The translations under genes and the position numbers were made by a program. The notes below the pieces were generated by a model. That model was not told the DNA's origin, searched no databases, and saw nothing but the letters and a program-made list of their open reading frames with translations. This document shows, one piece after another, positions 44,386-56,344 of a stretch of DNA of 64,000 nucleotides (positions are counted from its first letter, which is position 1; every line of letters begins with the position of its first letter). This stretch comes from Cheiracanthium punctorium (Eukaryota; Arthropoda; Arachnida; Araneae; Cheiracanthiidae): the NCBI GenBank assembly GCA_038373885.1, contig JAWZYV010010352.1:248001-312000 (forward strand). Direction: 5' to 3'.

Positions 44386-46604
44386 TGAAATGAAAGAGAA
44401 TTTTTAAACTAAGAATTTCAGATACCTTGTTTCTGAGAAAAATACATTAGTCTTTGTCGTACAATGGTCGGATATTTCGCTATTGTTTCAGCCCTTATAC
44501 CAAAGTGATTATTACAAGCTACATGAAGACAACGTTTATGACCCCGCATTGATATGTAATTCTGATTCCTTATGATGTGCTCTGTCTCCCCCTTAAATTT
44601 TGTACATACAGTTATGAGTATGTACAAAACTGTATATGTTTGATACATTTAAGAATCTGTTGTGTGAATATTGCATACTTTTCCTGCGTATACTAAGGTA
44701 AGGTGACCATACGTCCTCGAAATTCGAGGACAGTCCCGAAATACAGATCTTTTTTTCATTTTGTCCCCGAAAATAATTTGTCCCCAAATTTAAAGATTTG
44801 GACTTTTTTTCCCTGAAAGTTTCCGTTTACTTTATTTCTTTCAGAAAAAACTGAAGAAATAAGTAAAATAAATCAAATAAAAGAGCCATCTACTCAGAGA
44901 AACAATGAAATTCGAACTGTGAAAGCGCTTGTTGTCATTGTGTGTCAAGGGCGTAGACAGGATTTTCAAAAGGGGGGGGGGGCAGGACATGGAGTCTAAC
45001 CGAAGAATGTCCGTTTGTCATAATCAGACCCTATGATAGCTCATTTTAGGGGGGTGGGCAGCTGCCCCACCCTGCCCTTCGCTGGCTACGCCCATGTTGT
45101 GTGTGTAGCGTGTACAGACATTCAATAAAGTATCCGACTATGAGCCAAATTTCCCATTTCAGTTTTCTTAATGATTAATCCCTTTTCATGAAGAACCATG
45201 CTTGAAATGGATGTACGGAAATTTTCTTGCACTCGAATACTTTTTTTAGTGGGTGTACAAGGTTCCATGAAAAATTATCACAAAATGATCCAATGTAAAG
45301 AGCAATGTCTTCTGAAAAATACAAATACTATTCCAAGAGTTAAATTTTGAATAAATTGCAATATTTCAACATGATGTTCCTTTCATACTTCTGGTTTAAA
45401 TAAATATTTATAAATTAATGAAATACTTCCATTAATTTATTAGAAATAAGAATACACAATTGATATAAATAGCTATTAGTGTTCATTTTTAAGTATCAAA
45501 GTCATACAAGATTTAAAGTATGCGTATACTGCTATACACCCTCCAAAAAAAAGTGTTCGAGTAAAAATTTCCTACGTTGGTTTCGTATATTAAAAATTAT
45601 TTATCATAGAATATGAATTAGGCTATGTATAAATATGACTTTCCATATTTCTGTCACGTTTTATGTTTTTCAAAAACTCAATTACTATTCGCTAATCTAA
45701 AATAGGAAATTTATCTCTTACTCAAATACTACTTTTGGAGGGTGTACATGGTAATATGTCGTGTCCTCGAAAATATTTTCTAGCGTCCCCAAGTTTTGTT
45801 TAGATTCGAGGACAATGCTTCATTTGTCCCCAAATTACTGTTTAGAAACATGGTCGCCTTAACTAAGGTCACTATATTTAAACAAAGGATTGGGGACAAA
45901 TCAGTGTTGTGTCCCCAATTTTGAAACAGAAGTTTGAGGCCCGTTATAAATTCAATGCTCTTCTCAGAATAGCTTCTATTTATTGAACTAGCTAGAACGT
46001 AATTAACATTCATAAAATTAAGGAAAAACAATCGATTTCTTACTAAATTGGGAAGATATGACTGTTTTAATTAAAATTTTGTTCGCAATTGTTGTTTTAT
46101 ATTTTGGGGACAAGCTGAAAAGTTTTCAAAGCGGGAACGTTTGGTCACTTTAACTAAGGTGACCTAATTTTTGAACGTAAAATTGAGGACATGTCCCCAA
46201 ATTTGAAACAAAATTTGGGACATTTTATAATTAATGAAATAATGAACAGTAATCTAATAAAAAAAAGTATTAATAAAAATTGTCCCCAATTGTTCATTTT
46301 ACATTTTGGGGGCAAATTGGAAAACAACAGAAATTGGGCACTGTCCCCAAAAATTGGGGACGTATGGTCACCTTATCTTATCGTATGCACAGAAATAGAA
46401 TCAAAATCGGAGTTTCAAGTAAAAAAAATTACATGAAACAGATTTCAATGTGGGAGTCAACGGGATCGTCGAAGCCGCCCGTCTCTTGAACACTTTGCCG
46501 TCCGTCCGCAAGTCTCCTAAAAACTGCTTTGCTTGGTGCCACGTTTGAGCGGCCGCAGAGGGTATTGTGCAATAGACAAATTTCCGGCCTTCTGTTTTTG
46601 GGCT
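44384..46604. repeat. Core of the foldback-like element, copy A
   Basis: This ~2.2-kb block, running from CCGTGAAATGAAAGAG through the inverted GTCCCC MITEs and arm X, is repeated in direct orientation at 47035-49524. A MITE with TAAGGTGACCATACGTCC ends occupies about 44698-45860 and has a hAT MITE in it at 44946-45096. Nothing coding is recognised. Confidence 0.8.
44946..45096. mobile_element. hAT MITE with perfect 8-bp duplication
   Basis: The ends CAAGGGCGTAGACAG and, inverted, CATGGGCGTAGCCAG flank 151 bp, with TTGTGTGT on both sides (44938-44945 and 45097-45104). It is also present in the duplicated block at about 47588-47742, so it inserted before that duplication. Confidence 0.85.
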
Positions 46605-47034
46605 TCAAGGAGGGCGCTGTATCTCGATATCGATATCGGTACAAACGAAAATATTTCGGTACATTCCGGTACAAACGAAGTACAATCGAATGGCATAGCT
46701 CAAATTTGCAATTTGCGTTTTGGTCGGGCTGCCGTTTTCCCAGCCCAACCACAAAGGGGGCGCTGTATCTCGGTATCGGTACAAACGAAAATATTTCGGT
46801 ACATTCCGGTACAAACGAAGTACAATCGAATGGCATAGCTCAAATTTGCAATTTGCGTTGTGGTCGGGCTGCCGTTTTCCTAGCCCGACCACAAAGGGGG
46901 GGGGGGGGGCTGTATCTCGGTATCGGTACAAACGAAAATATTTCGGTACATTCCGGTACAAACGAAGTACAAACGAATGGCATAGCTCAAATTTGCAATT
47001 TGCATTGTGGTCGGGCTGCCGTTTCCCCAGCCCG
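46605..47034 (-). repeat. Tandem array, 3 units, minus orientation
   Basis: The landmark GCGCTGTATCTCG recurs near 46613, 46757 and (as GGCTGTATCTCGG) 46909. These units are inverted relative to 42063-43000 and in line with 49525-51083. The array ends mid-unit at CCAGCCCG, where the second core copy begins. Confidence 0.9.
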
Positions 47035-47587
47035 TGAAATGAAAGAGAATTTTTAAACTAAGAATTTCAGATACCATTTCTGAGAAAAATATATTAGTCT
47101 TTGTCGTACAATGGTCGGATATTTCGCTATTGTTTAAGCACTTATACTAAAGTGATTATTACAAGCTACATGAAGACAACGTTTACGACACCGTATTGAT
47201 ATGTAATTCTGATTCCTTATGATGTGCTCTGTCTCCCCCTAAAATTTTGTACATATAGTTATTAGTCACCCTGTATATGTTTGATACATTTAAGAATCTG
47301 TTGTGTGAATATTGCATACTTTTCCTGTGTATACTAAGGTAAGGTGACCATACGTCCGCGAAATTCGAGGACAGTCCCCAAATACAGATCTTTTTTTCAT
47401 TTTGTCCCCAAAAATACTTTGTCCCCAAATTTAAAGATTTGGACTTTTTTTCCTTGAAAGTTTCCGTTTACTTTATTTCTTTCAGAAAAAAACTGAAGAA
47501 ATAAGTAAAATAAATCAAATAAATGCGCCATCTACTCAGAGAAACAATGAAATTCGAACTGTGAAAGCACTTGTTGTCATTGTGTGT

Positions 47588-47742
47588 CAAGGGCGTAGCC
47601 AGGATTTTCATAAAGGGTGGGGGGGGAGAGGACATGGTGTCTAACCGAAGAATGTCCGGTTTGTAATAATCAGACCCTATGATAGCTCATTTTAGGGGAG
47701 GGCAGCTGCCCCACCCTGCCCCTCGCTGGCTACACGCCCATG
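47588..47742. mobile_element. hAT MITE, duplicate of 44946-45096
   Basis: Same element at the same relative place in copy B, with small differences (CCAGGATTTTCATAAAGGG, an extra AC in TACACGCCC). It is a duplicate, not an independent insertion. Confidence 0.8.
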
Positions 47743-47987
47743 GTGTGTGTAGCGTGTACAGACATTCAATAAAGTATCCGACTATGAGCCAAATTTCCCA
47801 TTTCAGTTTTCTTAACGATTAATCCTTTTTCATGAAGAACCATGCTTGAAATTGATGTACGAAAATTTTCTTACACTCGAATACTTTCTGTAGAGGGTGT
47901 ACAAGGTTCCATGAAAAATTATCACAAAATGATCCAATGTAAAAAGCAATGTCTTCTGAAAAATACAAATACTATTCCAAGAGTTAA

Positions 47988-48263
47988 CCCATTTATGCCT
48001 AGCGTCCCTTTTTTGGGACGGCATTTTCGCTATCAGTCGAAAACGTTATTTATTTTTCCTAGCCTTTATTCGCGAGTATTGAACCTCAATTCAACAAAAT
48101 AATTTAATATGGCCAAGTAGGATGTTGACATGTCAATTTTTAAACATAATGATTTTAAATGAAATCATCCCTTGTTTAAAAAGTTGACATCAGAAATTTA
48201 TCAATTACTGCTGGTGTTAGCAAAAATCTAAGAAAGTCACAAAAATATCCAGGCACGAATGGG
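47988..48263. mobile_element. TTAA-flanked MITE with proven empty site
   Basis: The ends CCCATTTATGCCTAG and, inverted, CCCATTCGTGCCTGG lie between TTAA at 47984-47987 and 48264-48267. Copy A has a single TTAA at 45340-45343 in the same context (CCAAGAGTTAAATTTTGAAT), so the insertion is precise. A perfect dyad CGTCCC/GGGACG separated by six T lies 15 bp from the left end. Confidence 0.9.
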
Positions 48264-49524
48264 TTAAATTTTAAATAAATTGCAATATTTCAACATGATG
48301 TTCCTTTCATACTTCTGGTTTAAATAAATATTTATAAATTAATGAAATACATTCCATTAATTTATTAGAAATAAGAATACACAATTGATATAAATAGCTA
48401 TTAGTGTTCATTTTTAAATATCAAAGTCATACAAGATTTAAAGTATGGGTATACTGCTATACACCCTCCAAAAAAAGTGTTCGAGTAAAAATTTCCTACG
48501 TTGGTTTCGTATATTAAAAATTATTTATCATAGACTATGAATTAGGCTATGTATAAACATGACTTTCCATATTTCTGTCACGTTTTACGTTTTTCAAAAA
48601 CTTAATTATTATTCGCAAATCTAAAATAGGAAATTTATCTCTTACTCGAGTACTATTTTTGGAGGGTGTACATGGTAATATGTCGTGTCCTCGAAAATAT
48701 TTTCTAGCGTCCCCAAGTTTTGTTTAGATTCGAGGACAATGCTTCATTTGTCCCCAAATTACTGTTTAGAAACATGGTCGCCTTAACTAAGGTGACTATA
48801 TTTAAACAAAGGATTGGGGACAAATCAGTGTTGTGTCCCCAATTTTGAAACAGAAGTTTGAGGCCCTTTATGAATTCAATGCTCTTCTCAGAATAGCTTC
48901 TCTTTATTGAACTAGCTAGAACGTAATTAACATTCATAAAATTAAGGAAAAACGATCGATTTCTTACTAAATTGGGAAGATATGACTGTTTTAATTAAAA
49001 TTTTGTTCGCAATTGTTGTTTTATATTTTGGGGACAAGCTAAAGAGTTTTGAAAGCGGGAACGTTTGGTCACCTGAACTATGGTGATCTAATTTTTGAAC
49101 GTAAAATTGAGGACATGTCCCCAAATTTGAAACAAAATTTGAGACATTTTATAATTAACGAAATAATGAACAATAGTCTAATAAAAAAAGTATTAATTAA
49201 AAATTGTCCCCAATTGTTTTTTTTAACATTTTGGGGGGAAAATTTCAAAACAACAGAAATTGGGCACTGTCCCAAAAATTGGGGACGTAAGGTCATCTTA
49301 TCTTAACGTATGCACAGAAATAGAATCGAAATCGGAGTTTTAAGTAAAAAAAATTACATGAAACAGATTTCAGTGTGGGAGTCAACGGGATGGTCAAAGC
49401 CGCCCGCCTCTTGCCCGTCCGTCCGCAAGTCTCCTATAAAGTACTTTGCTTGGTGCCACGTTTGAGCGGCCGCAAAGGGTATCGTGCAATAGACAAATTT
49501 CCGGCCTTCTGTTTTTGGGCTTCA

Positions 49525-51083
49525 AGGGGGGCGCTGTATCTCGATATCGGTATCGGTACAAACGAAAATATTTCGGTATATTCCGGTATAAACGAAGTAG
49601 AAACGAATGGCATAGCTAAAATTTTCAATTTGCGTTGTGGTCGAGCTGCCGTTTCCCGAACATGAATACGACCACAAAGGGGGCGCTGTATCTCGATATC
49701 TGTATCGGTACAAACGAAAATATTTCGGTACATTCCGGTACAAACAAAGTAGAAATGAATGGTATAGCTCAAATTTTCAATTTGTGCTGTGGTCGAGCTG
49801 CCGTTTCCCGAACATGAGTCCGACCACAAAAGGGGCACTGTATCTCGATATCGGTACAAACGAAAATATTTCGGTACATTCCGGTACAAACGAAGTACAA
49901 ACGAATGGCATAGTTCAAATTTGCAATTTGCGTTGTGGTCGGGCTACCGTTTCCCCAGCCCGACCACAAAGGGGGCGCTGTATCTCGGTATCGGTACAAG
50001 CGAAAATATTTCAGTACATTCCGGTACAAACGAAGTACAAACGAATGGCATAGTTCAAATTTGCAATTTGCGTTGTGGTCGGGCTGCCGTTTCCCCAGCC
50101 CGACCACAAAGGGGGCGCTGTATCTCGGTATCGGTATTGGTACAAACGAAAATATTTCGGTACATTCCGGTACAAACGAATGGCATAGCTCAGATTTTCA
50201 ATTTGCGTTGTAGTCGGGCTGCCGTTTCCCGAGCCCGATCACAAAGGCGGCGCTGTATCTCGGTATCGGTACAAACGAAAATGTTTCGGTATATTCTGGT
50301 ACAAACGAAGTAGAAACGAATGGCATAGCTCAAATTTTCAATTTGCGCTGTGGTTGAGCTGCTGTTTCCCGAACATGAGTCCGACCACAAAGGGGGCGCT
50401 GTATCTCGATATCGGTACAAACGAAAATATTTCGGTACATTCCGGTACAAACGAAGTACAAACGAATGGCATAGTTCAAATTTGCAATTTGTGTTGTGGT
50501 CGGGCTGCCGTTTCCCGATCCCGAGTTCGACCACAAAGGCAGCGTTGTATCTCGGTATCGGTACAAACGAAAATTATTTCGGTACATTCCGGTACAAACG
50601 AAGTACAAACAAATGGCATAGCTCAAATTTGCAATTTGTGTTGTGGTCGGGCTGCCATTTCCCCAGCCCGACCACAAAGGGGGCGCTGTATCTCGGTATC
50701 GGTACAAACGAAAATTATTTCGGTACATTCCGGTACAAACGAAGTACAAACGAATGACATAGCTCAAATTTGCTATTTGCGTTGTGGTCGGGCTGCCGTT
50801 TCCCCAGCCCGACCACAAAGGGGGCGCTGTATCTTGGTATCGGTACAAACAAAAATATTTCGGTACATTCCGGTACAAACGAATGGCATAGCTCAAATTT
50901 GCAATTCGCGTTGTGGTCAGGCTGCCGTTTCCCCAGCCCGACCACAAAGGGGACGCTGTATCTCGGTATCCGTATCGGTACAAACGAAAATATTTCGGTA
51001 CATTCCGGTACAAATGAAGTACAAACGAACGGCATAACTCGAATTTGCATTTGCCAATGTGGTTGGGCTGGGGAAATGCAGGT
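49525..51083 (-). repeat. Tandem array, 11 units of ~129-154 bp, minus orientation
   Basis: GCGCTGTATCTCG-type landmarks occur near 49530, 49682, 49836, 49975, 50114, 50250, 50395, 50540, 50686, 50824 and 50953. The dyad GTGGTCGGGCT/AGCCCGACCAC is well kept in most units. The array ends in the terminal sequence TGGGGAAATGCAGGT. Long frames exist on both strands, but they differ between units and encode nothing recognisable. Confidence 0.93.
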
Positions 51084-51099
51084 TCAGAGAAGTAGGGGA

Positions 51100-51807
51100 G
51101 GGAGAGTTTTCTCAATGTAACACTATTTTAAAACTAAATTTTGGAACTGGATTTAAGCCATCATTAGTTAAAATGAAAACTGCTGAACTATGTGCACAAA
51201 ATGCATGCACAAATGTACTCAGTTTGCAAACCTGCGTAAAGAAAACATTTTTGAATATTTGGTAATGGATGATAAGTCACAAATTGCTAATCATTTGACT
51301 AGTGCTGAAATAATTTCCTCTGTTTCAAAACAAGAGGAAAACAATTCTGAAACAGAACCAAATGCTGGAGAGAAAGTTGAAAATCTTTCAGAATCTGAAG
51401 AAATTTCCATAAGAGATCAATATTTTAAATTCCTAGAAACACAAGACTGTGTGTAACCAAAGTAAAATTATTACCTGTTCAAAGGCTGCAAGAAAAGTTA
51501 TTTGTTGAGAGATTGCAAATTCTAAAACAAATCAAAAGTAATATATTGTTTAACAAATAAACTTTAATGCTTTTGGTAATTTCAATTTATTTATTTTTTC
51601 TGTAAATAAATAAATTCCATTTTTTTGTTTTTTAAAGTAGTATTTGTATTTAAAAAAAAGTTTTAAGCATTATATTTATGTGTTCCAGCAATATTTTAAT
51701 ATGTTTACTAGGGACGTTTAATGAATAAGTGAATGATCCATATAATGCAAAATTCTATATAATGCAAAACCTTGCGTTTCGAGGTTTGCATTATAAAGAT
51801 CTTCTAC
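51100..51807 (+). pseudogene. 3' end of a Tigger/pogo-like element with transposase C-terminus
   Basis: The frame 51190-51456 contains HLTSAEIISSVSKQEENN and a short acidic tail, which resembles the C-terminus of Tigger/pogo transposases. The sequence then runs to a terminus that, inverted, reads TACAGTAGAAGATC. The first 14 letters are the same as a lone left end at 30409. The rest of the gene is missing. The junction with the foldback-like element is at about 51084. Confidence 0.5.
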
Positions 51808-53648
51808 TGTACTAGGTTTAAAATGTTTGTTTAAATTTCTAGGGAACTAGGAACAGGGTTCAGAGACAAATTTAAATCAGATGTATTAAATTACTATCTA
51901 TATCTCCTAAAGCAGTTAATAATTTCTCTAAAAGGTGCTAAATAAACAAATGAATGTTGCAAAATATTTCTTTAAAAAAGTGATATTGTAGCTAATTGTA
52001 CTATAAATCATTGTAGAAAGTACGCTGAGTGAAATATAAATCAATACGCACAAATTAATAAATATCTAATCTAATTTAATCTTGTTTTTCTGAGAGTTGT
52101 TTAATATTTTGTTAAAGAAAAGAAAGGAAGTAAAAGGAAGAAAGAACACGAAATAGTGTGTTTCATAAAACGTTCGTAGAATATGTAGTACTCTTTGTGT
52201 GTTTTATAAAAAATCATTTAATTTAATTATAAATAACTAGTAAATGTATTTCTTAAGGATAATTAAGAGACGAGACGAAACAAATCTTTGCATTTGTTTT
52301 ACAGGACGTGACACGCCTATTTTTTGTATTGCATCCATCCTCAATAATTATTGAGAAAATACAAAACAAAAGGGATTTAAAGGTTCGTTTTTAAATTTAA
52401 ATAAGAACATTTTAGAGAGTAAAAATTCAATTTTTTTGAAAACAACTGATGTAAGTTTTTTCACACCTTTTAGCTCCATTTAATTTTTTATAAACATATG
52501 AACTCGTTGTTTGCAGTTAATATTTGACAGATTGTAAGATTTTGATTTCTGTTTATTAAATGCCACAATATTCACAAAAGTTTTACAAAGTATTAAAGAA
52601 ACATTCAGAGCAATAAGCAGACTAAGACAGGAAATTCAATGCAAGATTACTTGCACCTAAAGATTGGATTGTCTGAAAGAAAATTTAAATAGTACCTACG
52701 CATGAATTATGATACAATTGTCGACTAACCTAATTTTTTTTAAAAAAGCTTCAATTTTAGCAAACTATTGTTTTAAATATAATTTGAAAAGTAATATTTT
52801 TAAAAATTATTCTCGAAAACAAAATTTTAATTTAAAAGGCAATTTAAAATCCCGCTATGTGTAATTTGTTTTCGATGTGCCTTCCTAACTTTTTTTTTTT
52901 TTTTTTTTTTTGAAAATGGATGAGACTTTCGTGCAACTGACACTAAGGTCATAACATTCAACTGGAAAAACTTGTGGTCGAATATTTCAAATAGATTTTT
53001 GAATATTGCCACTCCGGGTATGTTACACCCTTCACGAGTACTTCTACTTGCGTAATGGTTATCCTCGCATAACAGTCGCATTGCACCTCCGTTTTGATGC
53101 AGAAAAAATAGTTTTAGAGTTACAATATTAAGTAGTAGATTTTTCCCGCATAATAGCCAGACAGACTTTCACCAGGAAAAATTGGTAAAAAAAGTGCGAC
53201 TATTACTCGAGTAAACATGGTTGCTATTCTGAGAGAGGCTCTAGTCCTGAGTATATAAATACGTTTTCATATTGTTCTTCGAGTAGTATTTATAAATAAA
53301 TGGTCACAATTGCTTTTTAAATTTTTTTTTTACCTCTCGGGTATCATTTTTATGGGGGAAAAACAAAACACAAAAGAAAACGAAAACACCCTTGAGTATG
53401 AGATTGATACCCATCGCGAGTAATAAGTGTGATTTTTTCTTCTGATCCCCAGTTCTGAATCGTGTGATTTTGGTACATAATTTAAAAAAAATTATGTCAA
53501 GCACTTTAAACTTTTTATAATGTTGTTTTACAAGGTGCATTATATCCCCCTCCCAATATATATAACAATGAAAGATAAACCTATACTGGTTGCGAAACAT
53601 TTAGTAAAAAATCCTCGAACATCGAAAATTTTGCAGAATGTGTAACAT
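51808..53648. other. No gene recognised; AT-rich
   Basis: A/T homopolymers (for example the T run at 52890-52911) and short open frames without motifs. No terminal repeats were found. Confidence 0.6.
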
Positions 53649-53651
53649 TTA

Positions 53652-53965
53652 CCGTAAAAATCGGGAGAAGGGCCGCGGCTCATACGAAAAAAAAGTTAAA
53701 CTTTTTCAGGGTGCGGCCCATCTATCGATGCGGCCCATCTGATATTTTCCCCCCTCCAACTGTACTGCTTATTTAATTACAGTGCAGCACCGATTATCCG
53801 GCATCGGTTGCAATGACGCGGTGCCGGATTACCGATTTTTCCGAATTACAGATGTGTTGAAAATTTCCATTAAAACCATCGTCGATCACGTGCTATTGAC
53901 CAGTATATTATTTATCAATGAAAAGTAGTCTTAAAATATGCATACGATCGCTATATAAACCGTCA

Positions 53966-53996
<31 letters not shown>

Positions 53997-55134
53997 CTAA
54001 TCTACACTGGAACAAATGTAATTTAGTGTTTAATTCAAACTAAAAACTATAAAGCAGAGAAGATCGTTGATTTTGGAACATTTTCATAAATTATAACACA
54101 AATAGTAACTGAAATTTATTTAAATACTAATTTAAAATAAGTGTATTAAATTATTATTAGAATCTAATTAGCTTTTGTATTTACATTAAATACATCGGTT
54201 AATTCGACTTGTTTCATTTTTTTTCGGTATTTAATTGGTTAATTAACATATGCACATTCCTCAGTTGACTCTCAGATATAAAATCGAATTTATTAAATCT
54301 CTCCGTAATTTGTACCCTAGAGTTTTATTTTGCAAGCTGAATTATTCCCAATTTTACTCTCTTCACAGCTTCTTAATTACGTCGAAACATACCAATTCCC
54401 CCCTCCTTTCCCTCTTGCTGGCGAATTCCTTCCCGCGATAGTTGACGATTTCGCACGGTGACAGGATGTCTAGAAACAAGGCAATGTGTCTAGAAGCGGA
54501 AGGAGCCGAAGCCACGTGTTTACGATGATCCGTAAACATGCTGTCTGGTTTTAAAAACTCATACATATTAATGTTCTATGAAAGCACTCGCATTATCTTT
54601 GAATTCTTCATTCAGCTACACTGCACCTTTGACTGCAATTAATTTAAATGTAATAAGCAAACTAAGCCGTATTTACTTTTGTTTTTATCTCGGTATTAGA
54701 AAATGCATTGATTCAAATATTTGCGGCAGTAATGGTGATCGGCAAAGACATGTTAGGGCCGAAATACGAAACAAAGAAAAATATTCGGTGAAAATCTATC
54801 TATTGAAGAAGAAAAAAATGAAGATAGCCATACATCAATTAAAATCAGCGTTCAAAGTTCCGGATTTTGAGATTCCGGATCCCTTTGGTGAGGGAAAAAA
54901 AAAAAAAAAAAAAAAAACGAGACTAGTGCCAGATTATATGTTCCCAGATTATGGATGCTGCATGTATATATTAATTTTCAATAAATTACGATGATCGGAC
55001 TTTCTGCGGGTATATTTTTACATTTGTTTACATTTTTACGAATGCGGCTCATACGTCGGTGCGGCCCTTCTGTGAGTATATTTTTACACTTGTTTACATT
55101 TTTACTGGTGCGGCCGTTTTCCCGGTTTTTACGG
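53652..55134. mobile_element. TA-flanked MITE with an inner insertion
   Basis: The ends CCGTAAAAATCGGGAGAA and, inverted, CCGTAAAAACCGGGAAAA continue into GGCCGC (22 of 25 identical) next to TA at 53650-53651 and 55135-55136. GCGGCCCAT/GCGGCTCAT words are repeated near both ends. It is split by the element at 53780-54964; without it only ~300 bp remain. Confidence 0.7.
53780..54964. mobile_element. pogo-like MITE nested in 53652-55134
   Basis: The left end CAGTGCAGCACCGATTATCC and the inverted right end CATGCAGCATCCATAATC are related and lie next to TA (53778-53779, 54965-54966). It has an ATA microsatellite near 53970 and an A tract near 54897. The frame at 54578-54994 shows no domain. Confidence 0.55.
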
Positions 55135-55136
55135 TA

Positions 55137-56344
55137 ATCATTTTGAAATTTTGTTGTGGAATTTCATGTTTAAGATTTTTTTTTTTTTGGAATGTTTTAT
55201 AAATGGATCCGTTTGCTTCATTTTTTTCAGTGTGTAAATTTTAAAGAATCCTCCTGTACAAGGCAAAATTAATTCCTTTTAATTTGTTTACCAAGACCGT
55301 GAAGCAGATTTAATCAATGTTTTATTTTATGTATTAAGCTGCTATATTTTTAAGCTCACGTTACACAAATTTTTAAGTAGTTTCGATATTTTAAATATAC
55401 AGTTATTGTATATGGCATCTCCGGTTGAGTCACCATGGACCACTGTTTGACATAATTAATCCTATAAAAATATAATTAAAATGATAAAAAAATGAGTTGT
55501 AGTGAGATACATCTTTTTTACAAGTCAAAATTTGATGGTGGAGTATAAAAGTACTTTGATAGTCTGAAATTCGTAGGAATAAATTAAGTGGACACTGAAT
55601 TTCCTTGTACAAGAAGTAATTTTACAGTCAGAATGTTAGGACATCGAAAAATGAAATTTTCTGTAAAGCTAAACATTATTCCACTAGATTTTCAAAGAAA
55701 TATAATATTGCCACCCCCGGTGAATAATCCAGTGCTCCTCTGTCTCAACCTACTGATCCCCGGGATTTACGTCCCTGAGAGTTCAATAGTACTTTTCAAA
55801 AATATTTTTTTTTCTTTATATAGAATTCCCATGAAATTATACATACATACAACACCAAGGTGCGTACAATACCGAGATTTCTGGCATTTCTTCCATTGAA
55901 TATATACATAGGTATTTTCTACCTTTATTTTCTCTAAGTTTCGAGTGTCACAATCACTAAACAATCTGGATTGTAGAAGAGTGCAATTTGAAAAAAAAAA
56001 AAGTCAAAATAAAGCGAGATTTCTTTTTAATTATTGAGTAATTCGAGCATGGAAATATTGTTTTGTTCTCTTTTCTTGCGAATAGGTACTCTGTTGTTAC
56101 AGTGATTCAAGCTGCAAGGCAGCCCGCCGTGTAAAGGGGAAGATCTTTTGTTGAGATGCTCACAATGCCCTCAGGTGTTCATCAGATGGTCAACAGATAG
56201 CAACTGGATACAATTTTTTTGGTCGTTTTGTAATTTATAACAAAAGGGAGATCGCCACACAAGTGTTTTGCCGAAGATATTATTAAAACATATTTAAGTT
56301 AGGTAAAATGGGGGAAAAGAATTAGTGGCCATTTATTTTGCATT
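55137..56344. other. No gene recognised; AT-rich
   Basis: Short open frames on both strands without recognisable motifs. It may be intronic to the gene on the minus strand or intergenic. Confidence 0.55.

Larger units (their letters stand above)
47035..49524. repeat. Core of the foldback-like element, copy B (direct duplicate of copy A)
   Basis: It follows copy A in order and orientation with scattered substitutions and small indels, and is longer by the 276-bp TTAA MITE at 47988-48263 plus its 4-bp duplication. The join to the preceding array occurs at the shared letters CCG. Confidence 0.85.
35765..51083. mobile_element. Foldback-like composite element with tandem-repeat arms
   Basis: The two outer ends are the same sequence in opposite orientation (ACCTACATTTCCCC at 35765, its complement ending at 51083). 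Between them lie arrays of ~145-bp units, plus orientation on the left (42063-43000) and minus on the right (46605-47034 and 49525-51083), with arm sequence X (43001-43155, inverted at 46440-46600 and 49370-49525) and GTCCCC-rich MITEs in the centre. Long inverted arms built of internal tandem repeats are the hallmark of Foldback/Galileo-type elements. A BEL element interrupts the left arm, and the centre plus right arm is duplicated. No transposase and no outer target duplication were found. Confidence 0.6.

Noticed and set aside
49434..51120. Long overlapping open frames on both strands (up to ~260 codons) in the tandem array
   Set aside because: They follow the ~145-bp repeat, occur on both strands, and have no domain or shared start. 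The repeat unit simply has few stop codons.
54578..54994. 138-codon frame as a gene
   Set aside because: It includes an A-tract read as poly-Lys and ends in the terminal repeat of a MITE.
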